Origin: an uncultured Eubacterium sp.
Lineage (GTDB): Bacteria; Bacillota; Clostridia; Lachnospirales; Lachnospiraceae
Assembly: GCA_910583555.1 (NCBI GenBank)
Contig: CAJTXO010000001.1
Location: 62,001 to 126,000 of the forward strand
DNA: 64,000 bases
Direction of reading: 5' to 3'
Both the position numbers and the translations under genes were made by a program. Under the pieces are notes generated by a model. That model made no database searches. It worked only from the letters and a program-made list of their open reading frames with translations, and was not told the DNA's origin. Shown here one piece after another: positions 40,859 to 49,874 of this stretch (the first letter of the stretch is position 1; every line of letters starts with the position of its first letter).

Positions 40859-40990
40859 TCACACCGCCCTCCTTTCCCCTAACTAACATCATTTTATACG
40901 ATACGCTTCATTTTATCAAGCTCTAAAAAAATATCCTGCCTCCTTCCTGACAAGACTGCGGACAACGTCATAAACACCCTATGCCGCTCC

Positions 40991-43240
40991 CTACGATGGT
41001 TCTTCCCTGACCGAACCGCTTTCCTGACGGAACGCCCGCGGAGAGATCCCATACTTCTTTTTAAACGCCTTGGAAAAATACAGTTCATCCTGATACCCCG
41101 TATAGAACGCGATTTCCTTAATCTTCATATCCGAATCCACCAGCATTTCCTTCGCTTTTTTCAATCGGTAATCTGTGATATATTCCTGAAGAGATAATTG
41201 AAAGACTTCTTTAAAGCAGAGTGATAGATATCCTCTCGTGATCCCTATACTATCGGCAATATCCTGCGCGCTGAAATTCCGGTAATAATTGTGCCGGATA
41301 AACTGCACTGCCTCATTGCTGTATTTTCTCGTATTGTTTTTCGCAGGAAAGTTCTGGTTCGCCTTCACCTGCACTCGGCGGAGGCATTCCTCCACGCCAA
41401 GAGACTGTTTCATGTTCTGCACCTGGCCGCCGCTGCTGATCTCCACCAGATATTCCTTATCCCACTCCAGATTCATTTTGTTCACCGCAGTTATGACCTG
41501 TGTCTCGATGTCCTTTCGCTCTTCTTTGCTTCTATTTTTCCCAACCATATAAAATTCGTTTTCCCCGACCCTCCCGATGATATGTTCTCCATGTTCCATC
41601 ATGACGCTTCGGATCGCCGCCGCGACGCCGGAAATGACATAATCCTTTTCCGCCCAGCCGTATTGTTCTGTGATTTTCTGCAGATTGACGATCTGTATAC
41701 AGAAAAAAGCGAGAGACTCTTTTTGTTCACAGGCAGCCCTCACCCATTCCGATACTTCTTCCAAAAAACCATACTGATTATAGATATCCGTTTCCCTCTC
41801 ATACCGCAATAAATGAAACTTCTCTTCATTTAACTCCTGGATATGCTTTTGCAGCCAGATCGTCTGCAGTACACTGCTCAGATTGATGAGAAACGACTGG
41901 TAAAAATCCCCGCATTCACGAAACTGATGATGTTCAAATGCGATCAGGGCGTACCCAAATGAGTGTTCTTTGTAATGTATGGGATTGACATAGTAAATCT
42001 GCGGAGCAGTTCTTTGAAACGGCGCAGGAAGCAGCTGGCGCCGGTCAAACAATTCCCTCGGCATGTCCACCTCGATCACATGGGCATCGTTATAATGCGC
42101 GTGGATGGCCAGCATCATATCGCGCGTAAAAGGACACCCCTCTTCCTTCTGGTTTTCATAGCGGTTTCCCTCATTCAGGCAGATAAAAAAGTTCTCAACC
42201 CCCTCGTTGCCTTCGATAAACTTGCCAATCAGATCCGGAAGTTCCCCGTACTGGGTAATACTCTCCATGCGGAATACCATAAACGTATTCTGTTTGCCCA
42301 GATGAATCAGACGGCGGTTGTTTTCCAATAACTGCCGGAACATTGTGACAAGATTTTTCCCTGGCTGCCCGCAGCCACAAGAATCCCGGTACTCGTTCTG
42401 CGAACCGATCCAGTACACTTCATCCAGCATTTCGCCCCGGTCATACTGCCGGATCACCTCCATCGCACAGATGGCAAAATCTTCCGGCCGCACACGTACT
42501 GTCGTAATCTGCGGATAACTCTGCCTTGCCTCCACGACATCATCAAAACCAGTGATCCGTATATCTCCGGGCACGTCAATATGCCGTCTGTTCAGTTCCT
42601 CACAAACGGAAATCGCCATATAATCATTGGCACAGAGAATCGCATCCGGCAGTCTTCCCGACAGGGATAAGAAGTAATCCACTGCCCTCTCTCCCACATC
42701 ATACCAGAGATTGCCCGGATAAATATAAGACTCATCAAAATCCAGCCCGCGCCGGACAACAGTTTCCCGGAAGCCTTCCTCCCGGGAAACAATGTCATAC
42801 ATATGCGCAGGGCCGGATAAATAGTAGATCTTTTCTGCCTGATGGAAATCAACCATATGATCCACCATACGGCTGATTTCCTCTTTGTCATGACTGAGAA
42901 TATTGATGCAGCCCTCCTGCTTTTTGCGGATGCTGATCACCGGACAGGTAATACGCTCTTTCAACCGATGCAGGAGCTGCTCCACCATCTCGGGTATATC
43001 GAATGTATCCAATAGCAATACCACGGCGTCCAGTTTTTCATAACAGGGAATATCCAACATATTACACTCCCCTGTAATATACTCCCTGTTATGGTCGTAT
43101 TCCCCAAACGTAGAGAATATGATCAGGTTATAATCCCATTGTTCAGCCTGTTCTGCCATCGCCTTACAGACGGTCCGCTGGAAATACTCCGTTGCTTTAC
43201 AGACAAACATCCCAATCGTTTTTCTTCCATTCTCAAACAT
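40991..43240 (-). CDS. AraC-type regulator with LacI-like sensor and degenerate GGDEF-like domain
   Basis: A 749-residue regulator. Residues ~8-290 resemble LacI/periplasmic binding sensor domains (KTIGMFVCKATEYFQRTVCKAMAEQA; PDAILCANDYMAISVCEELNRRHIDVPGDIRITGFDD). Residues ~470-620 look like a GGDEF fold, but the signature reads VGENEFYMVG, so cyclase activity is unlikely. The last ~100 residues are an AraC DNA-binding domain (YYRNFSAQDIADSIGITRGYLSLCFKE; IKEIAFYTGYQDELYFSKAFKKKYGISPRAFR). Being 23 bases after GH8, it probably senses xylo-oligosaccharide or another sugar and controls xylan genes. Start 43240 has GGAGGAG upstream. Confidence 0.88.
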   Translation of the reverse strand: MFENGRKTIGMFVCKATEYFQRTVCKAMAEQAEQWDYNLIIFSTFGEYDHNREYITGECNMLDIPCYEKLDAVVLLLDTFDIPEMVEQLLHRLKERITCPVISIRKKQEGCINILSHDKEEISRMVDHMVDFHQAEKIYYLSGPAHMYDIVSREEGFRETVVRRGLDFDESYIYPGNLWYDVGERAVDYFLSLSGRLPDAILCANDYMAISVCEELNRRHIDVPGDIRITGFDDVVEARQSYPQITTVRVRPEDFAICAMEVIRQYDRGEMLDEVYWIGSQNEYRDSCGCGQPGKNLVTMFRQLLENNRRLIHLGKQNTFMVFRMESITQYGELPDLIGKFIEGNEGVENFFICLNEGNRYENQKEEGCPFTRDMMLAIHAHYNDAHVIEVDMPRELFDRRQLLPAPFQRTAPQIYYVNPIHYKEHSFGYALIAFEHHQFRECGDFYQSFLINLSSVLQTIWLQKHIQELNEEKFHLLRYERETDIYNQYGFLEEVSEWVRAACEQKESLAFFCIQIVNLQKITEQYGWAEKDYVISGVAAAIRSVMMEHGEHIIGRVGENEFYMVGKNRSKEERKDIETQVITAVNKMNLEWDKEYLVEISSGGQVQNMKQSLGVEECLRRVQVKANQNFPAKNNTRKYSNEAVQFIRHNYYRNFSAQDIADSIGITRGYLSLCFKEVFQLSLQEYITDYRLKKAKEMLVDSDMKIKEIAFYTGYQDELYFSKAFKKKYGISPRAFRQESGSVREEPS

Positions 43241-43263
43241 GCGGCGGTCTCCTCCGCTTTCTA

Positions 43264-46200
43264 TCACTTAGTAAACTTGAGCCACTGGATCTGCACGCCA
43301 GCCTTATTGGCTGATACATATATTTTGTGCTGGCCGGCAGATGGCTTGGGCCAACAATTACCACTGGCCTGCACCCAGCCCCCACCCCCAAGATTGTATA
43401 TACTACTTTTATTTGCTGTAGGACTGTCTATACTAACATATACCGTTCCACCATTACCTGGCTCCTTGACATAAACAACAGCATCCTTCACCTCATCTGG
43501 ACCAAACTCAAAGTCAAACGCAATCCAGGAATCCGTACCGTTAAACGTGACGATCCCGTCCTGCACTGTCACATTTTTCGAGTCCGTAAATGCTGCCGCT
43601 GATGTCTGCTCAAAAGGTCCAGACGGCTCCGGTACAACGCCGGGAGTCGTATCCTTGATCTTCAGACTTAACACAGCCTTTCTGCCTGCGCTGAATACAA
43701 ACGAAATTGCGACTGTACCTGTATCCAAAGAGGCAAGATAGTCTTTGGAAATCGTGACCACATCCCCTTCGATCGTATAATCCTTATTCGCTGCCAACGA
43801 TTTTCCTGCACAGGTTATGTCTGTCAGCGTATTGCCATTTAATGTCATAGTCACTTTCACCGCAGCCTGTTTCGATTCCTCTTTGTCAAACTCATTCCGG
43901 TCTGCGGTGATCGTGGAGCTGACTGCCGGTTTCGTTCCATTTGGCAGATAGGCACGGAATTTTCCACTGCAGTGGAGCAGTCCCATCATATACAGACATC
44001 CATCGTAATAACGGTATTTTCCAGTTGTCGGTGAAATATTCCAGAAATTCTCCAGAAATGCCCACGCCTGCTTATTACTTGCTGCCAGGCCCGCTGTTGC
44101 ATTCATCGCTACCAGTCCCGGCGAATGATCCTTATCCAGCATCTTCCCATCTAAGGACCACTGGTTTCCGTACTCTTCCACGCCCTGCTTTGCAAAGAAA
44201 CTCTGGATGCGGTCGGCGTGTGTCGTCGCCCACGTATCCTTGCCCCACCACGCGTAATCACAGGCTATATTAGCCGCGATGCGCCATGCGTCAAACCGGA
44301 AATCTGCATGATTTCCGCCCGTGGCACTTCCATCGTAGTTCGCATAATCCGGGCCGAGTCCCGTCGTCTCATTGGTTGCATCCTTAAAGTGCTGACGGCT
44401 CGCCTCTGCTGCCTTGATCCAAAAATCAGAATGTTCTTCATCGCACAGCGCCCAAACTTCATAAAAAGCCGGCAGATGATATGATGTATCGGTGTGCTCC
44501 ATAGCGCTTCCGACCGGACAGAATACCGGCATCATATATTCCGCTTTGAATATACTGTTTACCGTTACACTTCCGTTCGTATGATAACGCATGGCGTCCA
44601 GAAGCTTCTGGGCCTCCTCGCTGTAATTATAAATTCCCTCTCCATCTCCCCATCTGGCCGAGGCAAACAGGAGTGCCGTCGCAAAATATTCTTCCCCATC
44701 CGGCGCCGGCGTATTCGACATCTTACTTCCGCTCGAAGAACACTGCCATGCGAAATAGTCCTTAAACTCACCGCTGTCATGACGCATATAAGTCGTAGCC
44801 CATTTCCACAATCGGTTAAATTCGTCCTGCTTATCCATCTGCACGCAGATCATCATGCCATAAGACATACCTTCCGAACGAACATCATCGGTATCCGCGG
44901 TGTAAATGTACGCCATATCCGGCTCCACCGGATAATAAATCCGTTCCTCCTCCGTTCCATAAAAGAATTTTTGCCATGCTTCCTCTACTTTTGCATCTAT
45001 TTCCCCTTCTGTGTGGCCGAGCTCCTGAAATAAATTGCGGTAGCTGTTCGTATACGCCGCCCCGCCTACCGGTTTCGGAGCTGCCGGCGGTTCAGGCAGA
45101 TCACCGAGTAAGATCAGCTCAAAACTATGCAGATACGTATCGTTGGTGTTATTGTCTGTCTCCAGCTTAAAAAAGATTTCCAGTTCTCCCGTCTCCTCCT
45201 CCTGCATCTTAAAGTCGATCACCTGCTCCTGGAGCTCTGTACCGGTAAAGGATACCGCTCCTTTTTTCTTATCACCGATATACAGCGACACGCCGGCCGC
45301 AGTATCGTTAGTAGAGGCTCCTTTGATGATGATTCGGTATTTCTTATTTGTACCTTCAAAACGATAAGATGTCTTGATCCCATCATCATTTGCATACAGT
45401 CCGATACCCGCAAATGGTTCTCCTATGTTACCTGTGTACTTTCCGGTTTTTGTCATCGTCTCATCATTCACATTAAAATTCTTCTCAATCAGACTCACCG
45501 GTTCCGGGGTCGGTTTCGGAGTTCCGCCCGGTTTTATCGTCGGAACAGACGTTGGCTTTGTCGTCGGGTTTTCTCCCGGTTTGCTCGTCGACTGTCCGGC
45601 TGGTTTTGCCGTCGGATTTTCTCCCGGTTTGCTCGTCGACTGTCCGGCTGGTTTTGCCGTCGGATTTTCTCCCGGTTTGCTCGTCGACTGTCCGGCTGGC
45701 TTTGTCGTCGGGTTCTCTCCCGGTTTGCTCGTCGACTGTCCGGCTGGCTTTGCCGTCGGGTTCTCTCCCGGTTTGCTCGTCGACTGCCCGCCTGGCACCA
45801 TCGGCTTCGCCGAATCCGTTGGATCTGCTGTACCCGTCGGTTTTTTTGAAACCTGCGGGTCCGACGGAACCGTTGGGTCCGACGGAACCGTTGGAATCGT
45901 CGAAGCCGTTGGATCTGACGAAACCGTTGGAATCGTCGAAGCCGTTGGATCCGTCGAAACCGTTGGATCCGTCGAAACCGTTGGATCTGCCGGAACCGTC
46001 GACGGCTGCTCTGGTGCCGCAGTCGAAGGTATTGATGTTTCAAACCCCGGATTTGCCGACCCAGACGGCGCTATGCCCGGAGTTTCTGATGTTCCCGGCG
46101 TATGCGCACTCCCTCCTGCTTTTCTCACAACAATCTGGCAAGAAGCCTTTTTCTTCGTCCCGTCAAGTGCAGCTGCCGTGATCGTAGCCGTTCCTTCTGT

Positions 46201-46731
46201 CACAGCACTCACTTTCCCCTCTGCTACCACAGCCACTGACGGATCACTGCTCAACCAGCGCAGTTTCTTATAAGAAGCTTTGTTTGGCGTTACGGCGGCT
46301 GAAAGCTGTACGGATCCTCCCACCAGTAGCTCCTGTGCAGCCGCGCTCATCCGCACGGACTGAACCTTCGTCCCAACGATTACCTTCAAGGTCGTCTTTG
46401 CCTTCCCTTTTTTCGCCCGGATCGTAATCTTGCTTTTCCCCTTTTTCCCGGCTGTCATTTTACCCTTCTTATTGATTTTGACAGCCTTCTTATTCTTTGA
46501 GTAAAACGACAGCTGTTTCCATGCCTTTTTGGAAACGGCTCCGTTGACGGCAAGTTTCAGTGTCCGCTGTTCCTTTTTCTTCATTACCAATACGCCTGAA
46601 TCGGTTGTGCGTACTTCCACTTTTTTTACCTTTGCCGCTTTCTTTGCCTCCATGGATATACCCGAAAACAGAGAAAAAAGTAAAGATAAACAAAGGAGAA
46701 GCACGATGCTTTTCTGCTTTGTTTTTCTCAT
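43264..46731 (-). CDS. Secreted GH8 xylanase with Big_2-like, X2 and CBM6-like modules
   Basis: A 1,155-residue secreted enzyme. Order: signal peptide (~1-30), Lys-rich region and a Big_2-like domain (VQSVRMSAAAQELLVGGSVQLSAAVTP, ~130-215), a long Pro/Thr/Ser linker with 16-residue repeats (~215-400), an N-terminal carbohydrate-binding-like beta-sandwich (~410-540), then the GH8 (alpha/alpha)6 domain (~545-930). GH8 motifs: DVRSEGMSYGMMICVQMDKQ with the catalytic Glu, and FAWQCSSSGSKMSNTPAPDGEEYFATALLFA with the Asp. It most resembles reducing-end xylose-releasing or endo-xylanases. CBM_X2-like (~930-1030) and CBM6-like C-terminal modules follow. GAGGTG precedes the start. Confidence 0.88.
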   Translation of the reverse strand: MRKTKQKSIVLLLCLSLLFSLFSGISMEAKKAAKVKKVEVRTTDSGVLVMKKKEQRTLKLAVNGAVSKKAWKQLSFYSKNKKAVKINKKGKMTAGKKGKSKITIRAKKGKAKTTLKVIVGTKVQSVRMSAAAQELLVGGSVQLSAAVTPNKASYKKLRWLSSDPSVAVVAEGKVSAVTEGTATITAAALDGTKKKASCQIVVRKAGGSAHTPGTSETPGIAPSGSANPGFETSIPSTAAPEQPSTVPADPTVSTDPTVSTDPTASTIPTVSSDPTASTIPTVPSDPTVPSDPQVSKKPTGTADPTDSAKPMVPGGQSTSKPGENPTAKPAGQSTSKPGENPTTKPAGQSTSKPGENPTAKPAGQSTSKPGENPTAKPAGQSTSKPGENPTTKPTSVPTIKPGGTPKPTPEPVSLIEKNFNVNDETMTKTGKYTGNIGEPFAGIGLYANDDGIKTSYRFEGTNKKYRIIIKGASTNDTAAGVSLYIGDKKKGAVSFTGTELQEQVIDFKMQEEETGELEIFFKLETDNNTNDTYLHSFELILLGDLPEPPAAPKPVGGAAYTNSYRNLFQELGHTEGEIDAKVEEAWQKFFYGTEEERIYYPVEPDMAYIYTADTDDVRSEGMSYGMMICVQMDKQDEFNRLWKWATTYMRHDSGEFKDYFAWQCSSSGSKMSNTPAPDGEEYFATALLFASARWGDGEGIYNYSEEAQKLLDAMRYHTNGSVTVNSIFKAEYMMPVFCPVGSAMEHTDTSYHLPAFYEVWALCDEEHSDFWIKAAEASRQHFKDATNETTGLGPDYANYDGSATGGNHADFRFDAWRIAANIACDYAWWGKDTWATTHADRIQSFFAKQGVEEYGNQWSLDGKMLDKDHSPGLVAMNATAGLAASNKQAWAFLENFWNISPTTGKYRYYDGCLYMMGLLHCSGKFRAYLPNGTKPAVSSTITADRNEFDKEESKQAAVKVTMTLNGNTLTDITCAGKSLAANKDYTIEGDVVTISKDYLASLDTGTVAISFVFSAGRKAVLSLKIKDTTPGVVPEPSGPFEQTSAAAFTDSKNVTVQDGIVTFNGTDSWIAFDFEFGPDEVKDAVVYVKEPGNGGTVYVSIDSPTANKSSIYNLGGGGWVQASGNCWPKPSAGQHKIYVSANKAGVQIQWLKFTK
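45560..45799 (-). repeat. 48-bp tandem repeats in the GH8 linker
   Basis: Five units with period 48 bases (anchors at 45581, 45629, 45677, 45725 and 45773) encode QSTSKPGENPTAKPAG, with Ala/Thr as the only common change. It is followed toward the N-terminus by shorter TVSTDPT-type repeats. The units are nearly identical, suggesting recent expansion. Confidence 0.9.
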
Positions 46732-47252
46732 ATTGCACCTCGTTTTCTGCACTGCTTTCCTCATACAATGAATTTGTGCCAAACAGCACAGAAACACAAA
46801 TTCATTCTGCTACAAATTTAGTTACTTTTATTGTATAGAAATGCAGGGAAAATACCATGAACATATCGCATTAAAAAACATGGAAAATCGTAAACTTGAC
46901 GGACGCCCTAAAAAACAGTGGCGCTTTAATTTCAGCCTCGTTTTTTCAATCGAACTTATGACTATTCTCAAATGTTAAAGATAGGATTGTTTAGAAAATA
47001 TAAGAAAAAAAAATGTGAACAGGCGGCAGATCCGCTTATTCACAAATTGTTTGCGCGCATGGAAGAAAACATGAAAAATCATCATCCGGTGCCATGCAAA
47101 ATAAAAAGCACCGGAAGGGTGGCATTTTTATCGACCGCCCCCTTCTTTCATTTCGTTTTACAAAGCCGGGGATGATCTGCTGACCGAACACGCGGATGAG
47201 GTGGCAGACCGAGTATCCATTCCCGCAGATCACAAAAAAATATTTAACAGAT
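46732..47252. other. Intergenic region without a supported gene
   Basis: About 520 bases. It holds a hairpin CCGGTGC/GCACCGG (about 47085-47115) and a long-range inverted repeat GATCTGC/GCAGATC (about 47170-47235), possibly the terminator region of the DUF1893 operon. Short frames on both strands lack ribosome binding sites. I see no riboswitch I can name. Confidence 0.4.
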
Positions 47253-47678
47253 TCATACTGCTAATTTCCTGCACTCCTCCCTCACCGCCTCCAGTGCCTG
47301 CCCCGGATTATGAATCCCCTGCACCGCCCGCTCCATCGGGCAGAGTCCGTCACCTTTGCGGTTGATGATTTCCTTTGCCAATACGCCGCACCCGAACCGG
47401 ATCCCATATGTTGAAAACACCTCTTGCGCTCCCTCACTCATCGCATCGGCATACACTTCTTTTGCTTCCAGCAGGACATACAGAAATGCAGCCGCCCTGC
47501 CAACCACTTTATCCACGGCAGAAAACCCTCTTACCCGATCTTCCCCGTCCAGCCATTGAAGGAGCGGCCTTACCCCGCGTTCCGTGCTGGTGAGTACCGA
47601 CTCACCTCTGCACAGAACACAGGTATAATTACCAGATGCAAATATTTGTTTTGCCCTTTCCAGATCATCGTTCTTCAT
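47253..47678 (-). CDS. DUF1893 domain-containing protein
   Basis: A 141-residue protein of the DUF1893 family, which has a cytidine-deaminase-like fold in the Thermotoga representative. Typical are NYTCVLCRGESVLTSTERGVRPLLQWL and DKVVGRAAAFLYVLLEAKEVYADAMSEGA. The function is unknown. It overlaps the ECF S component gene by 14 bases and ends the operon that starts with DUF2130. Confidence 0.85.
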   Translation of the reverse strand: MKNDDLERAKQIFASGNYTCVLCRGESVLTSTERGVRPLLQWLDGEDRVRGFSAVDKVVGRAAAFLYVLLEAKEVYADAMSEGAQEVFSTYGIRFGCGVLAKEIINRKGDGLCPMERAVQGIHNPGQALEAVREECRKLAV

Positions 47679-48240
47679 ATGTCATACGCTCCACGAAATG
47701 CACGGCCACCGGCAGCAACGCCCATTGAAGCACAATACCGTAAACGCCCGTTCCAATGCTCATCCATATAGACGCAAGGGAAACGCTCTCACTGCCCAGT
47801 CCATATACAGCGGCTAATATTGCCGCGGACCGGATGACCCTTCCCGCGATCTGGGCAATCAGCACTTTCGCTACGACAGGCAGCTTTACATTCCGAAGCA
47901 GTCCTGCCGCCAGTCCATACACGCACAATTCCAGCATCATGAACGGCAGCATGGCAATCCCGGGCATCCCGGAAAGAGCAAAACTGACAAGCGGTCCAAA
48001 CATTCCCGCCGCCGCACCGGCATAAGGTCCTGCCAGAAGCCCGACCAGAAGAATCGGCAGATGCATTGGCAGAAAAGCTTCACCCAGCGTCGTCCCTAAT
48101 CCAAAAGCTGCCCCGAGCGCGTGAAAGATCTGCGGGACGGCAACGGCGCCTGCAACGGCAGCGATCGTTGCCAGCGTCTGCGCTTTTACGGACAGACGCG
48201 GTTTTTCCATTGTTTTCATAATCATTGTGTTTGTCATCAT
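47665..48240 (-). CDS. ECF transporter S component
   Basis: A 191-residue membrane protein with about six helices and a Gly/Ala-rich core (FLPMHLPILLVGLLAGPYAGAAAGMFGPLVSFALSGMPG), typical of substrate-binding S components of energy-coupling-factor vitamin transporters. The substrate is not evident; no riboswitch or biosynthetic gene nearby helps. It would share an EcfAAT module encoded elsewhere. The start overlaps the upstream stop as ATGA, and AAGGAG lies within the end of that gene, so translation is coupled. Confidence 0.82.
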   Translation of the reverse strand: MMTNTMIMKTMEKPRLSVKAQTLATIAAVAGAVAVPQIFHALGAAFGLGTTLGEAFLPMHLPILLVGLLAGPYAGAAAGMFGPLVSFALSGMPGIAMLPFMMLELCVYGLAAGLLRNVKLPVVAKVLIAQIAGRVIRSAAILAAVYGLGSESVSLASIWMSIGTGVYGIVLQWALLPVAVHFVERMTYEER

Positions 48241-48764
48241 TCATCTCTCCTTTTTATAATATTATTTCGCCTAAATGGATAATTTCCATAAATGCTGTCA
48301 CCGTTCCATTCATCAATGGAAAGAACATCAACCTGATCGATCAATTTGTTTCCATTTCCTATACGATCCTGAAGTGCAAAAGGCAGTTCTACTTTCAATC
48401 TGCCCCGTAGCCTTTTTCTGGTCGTTTTATCCCCATTAGGGTATTCAAGGATGTATATGTACTGAATTGGTTTATTTTTATCGAGCAATCTTAAATAGTG
48501 CAGAGAATCATAAAACTTTCGCGCTGCAACTAATATTTTCTTCTCTTCCAAAGGATGAAACGCATTAGGATTTTGTGCCCCCTCAATACAGGCATTTTTA
48601 TACTCTACCATGAGGATATGCGTTTCGTTTTCAATCAGAAAATCAACATCGTTAATGTGTATCCCTGCACTATGATAATCATCATGAATGTTGTCCGTTG
48701 CCCATACAGCATTCGAACAATCAATACTATATACACCGTTCTCTTCTACAAATATATGTTTCAT
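48237..48764 (-). CDS. PD-(D/E)XK nuclease-like protein, partner of AAA ATPase
   Basis: A 175-residue protein with no family I can name. The segment IHINDVDFLIENETHILMVEYKNA (residues 35-58) has the spacing of a PD-(D/E)XK active site: D41, E54-x-K56, each at the end of a predicted beta strand. The rest is alpha/beta (IQYIYILEYPNGDK). Start 48764 has GAGGAAA at suitable spacing; longer starts lie inside the ATPase gene. It follows the ATPase stop by 10 bases, so the two very likely work together. The nuclease assignment is inference from the motif. Confidence 0.65.
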   Translation of the reverse strand: MKHIFVEENGVYSIDCSNAVWATDNIHDDYHSAGIHINDVDFLIENETHILMVEYKNACIEGAQNPNAFHPLEEKKILVAARKFYDSLHYLRLLDKNKPIQYIYILEYPNGDKTTRKRLRGRLKVELPFALQDRIGNGNKLIDQVDVLSIDEWNGDSIYGNYPFRRNNIIKRRDE

Positions 48765-48774
48765 ACGCGTTTCC

Positions 48775-49872
48775 TCACAGTTCATACACTTCATCAAGCA
48801 ATTCATTATCCGCAATCATGATATGATTACACTTGATCTCATCCATTGTATATGCGGACTGGCTGTATACTGCTTCACTCTCATCATACATCCCCATAAA
48901 GTCTTTCTGCAATTCATCTGAAAGAGAATTACGGCTCTTGTACAAATTATGAAATACCACCTGTTCCTTGTCTGTACGGCGGATTTCTAAATATTTAGCG
49001 AAATTATAACTATGAGTCGCCACAAAAATCTGAATCCCGTTTTTTTGTAACTCCAACAAAATCTCAGCAACCAAAGGATATAATTCGGGATTTAAATTTG
49101 CTTCCGGTTCATCCCACAACAAAATCGTCCCTTTCTCCAAAAGACCGTTCCGTATTAGTTTCCAGATCAAACCTAATTTGCGTAATCCCTCTGCTTCCAA
49201 TGAAAAAACTATTTTCCTGCCATCCTTTTTTAACACATAAAAAGAATCCTTCTCCAAAATTACCGTCCCGTCAATAACATCGCTGATCTTATCGAGTATC
49301 CCACTCATAACTGACGGAATTTCCCGCGTTTCCGGCAACGAAGCGTTTACAATAATATCAATCTGCGTTCCGTCAAAAGGCATGCTGTATTTCTGATTCA
49401 TTGCCAGAAATCCCTCCGCATGTGACAGCATCTCTGTCGTGGGAATAAATACGGACTGCATGTCTAAACCGATCCAATCCTCAAAATGAAATATCCCCTC
49501 ATGGGAAAGACTTTCATGAAAGCTATGTGTACCGTCCGATACCTTATAATAGCAATAGTCCTCGCTGTTTTTCACATTTTTTAAAGCATCGCTGTCTTTT
49601 AAACTGTTGGAGAAAAATTGTAACAATCTTTCTGTTTTTCCGGGATCCGTTTTCTTGATCGACCACTGTGTTGCCGCATAGATCATTTTCAATATAGTCG
49701 TCTTCCCTACTCCATTCTCACCGATCAGGACATTGATTCCATCGCAGAAATCCAGCATAAATGCTTCCTGAAATGAATCGCCCTTCTGAATTGATCTGAG
49801 ATCAGCATTGTTTTTTCTCAGGTGACGCTGAAATACCATTACATTTAATATTTCTATTGATTTAATTGCCAT
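48775..49872 (-). CDS. AAA_21-type ABC-like ATPase
   Basis: A 365-residue ATPase of the OLD/RecF-like AAA_15/AAA_21 group. Walker A is GENGVGKTT (51-59), the signature-like segment EGLRKLG lies before Walker B TILLWDEPEANLNP (~249-262), and the H-switch is ATHS (His 287). The lid between Walker A and B is short and there is no TOPRIM domain, so any nuclease function must come from a partner. It starts 2 bases after the DUF2130 stop and is followed by the PD-(D/E)XK-like gene. ATPases of this group occur in several anti-phage systems. Confidence 0.85.
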   Translation of the reverse strand: MAIKSIEILNVMVFQRHLRKNNADLRSIQKGDSFQEAFMLDFCDGINVLIGENGVGKTTILKMIYAATQWSIKKTDPGKTERLLQFFSNSLKDSDALKNVKNSEDYCYYKVSDGTHSFHESLSHEGIFHFEDWIGLDMQSVFIPTTEMLSHAEGFLAMNQKYSMPFDGTQIDIIVNASLPETREIPSVMSGILDKISDVIDGTVILEKDSFYVLKKDGRKIVFSLEAEGLRKLGLIWKLIRNGLLEKGTILLWDEPEANLNPELYPLVAEILLELQKNGIQIFVATHSYNFAKYLEIRRTDKEQVVFHNLYKSRNSLSDELQKDFMGMYDESEAVYSQSAYTMDEIKCNHIMIADNELLDEVYEL

Positions 49873-49874
49873 AG

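Noticed and set aside
45560..45799. Regularly spaced repeats resembling a CRISPR array
   Set aside because: The 48-bp units are contiguous, in frame and encode a Pro/Ser/Thr linker of the GH8 enzyme; there are no unique spacers and no cas genes.
45374..46273. Long forward open frame of about 300 codons opposite the GH8 linker
   Set aside because: It is the mirror of the repetitive linker of a well-supported secreted enzyme and has no initiation signals.
46972..47175. Forward frame of 67 codons in the GH8 / DUF1893 intergenic region
   Set aside because: No ribosome binding site. The end of the frame crosses a hairpin and its composition changes abruptly midway.
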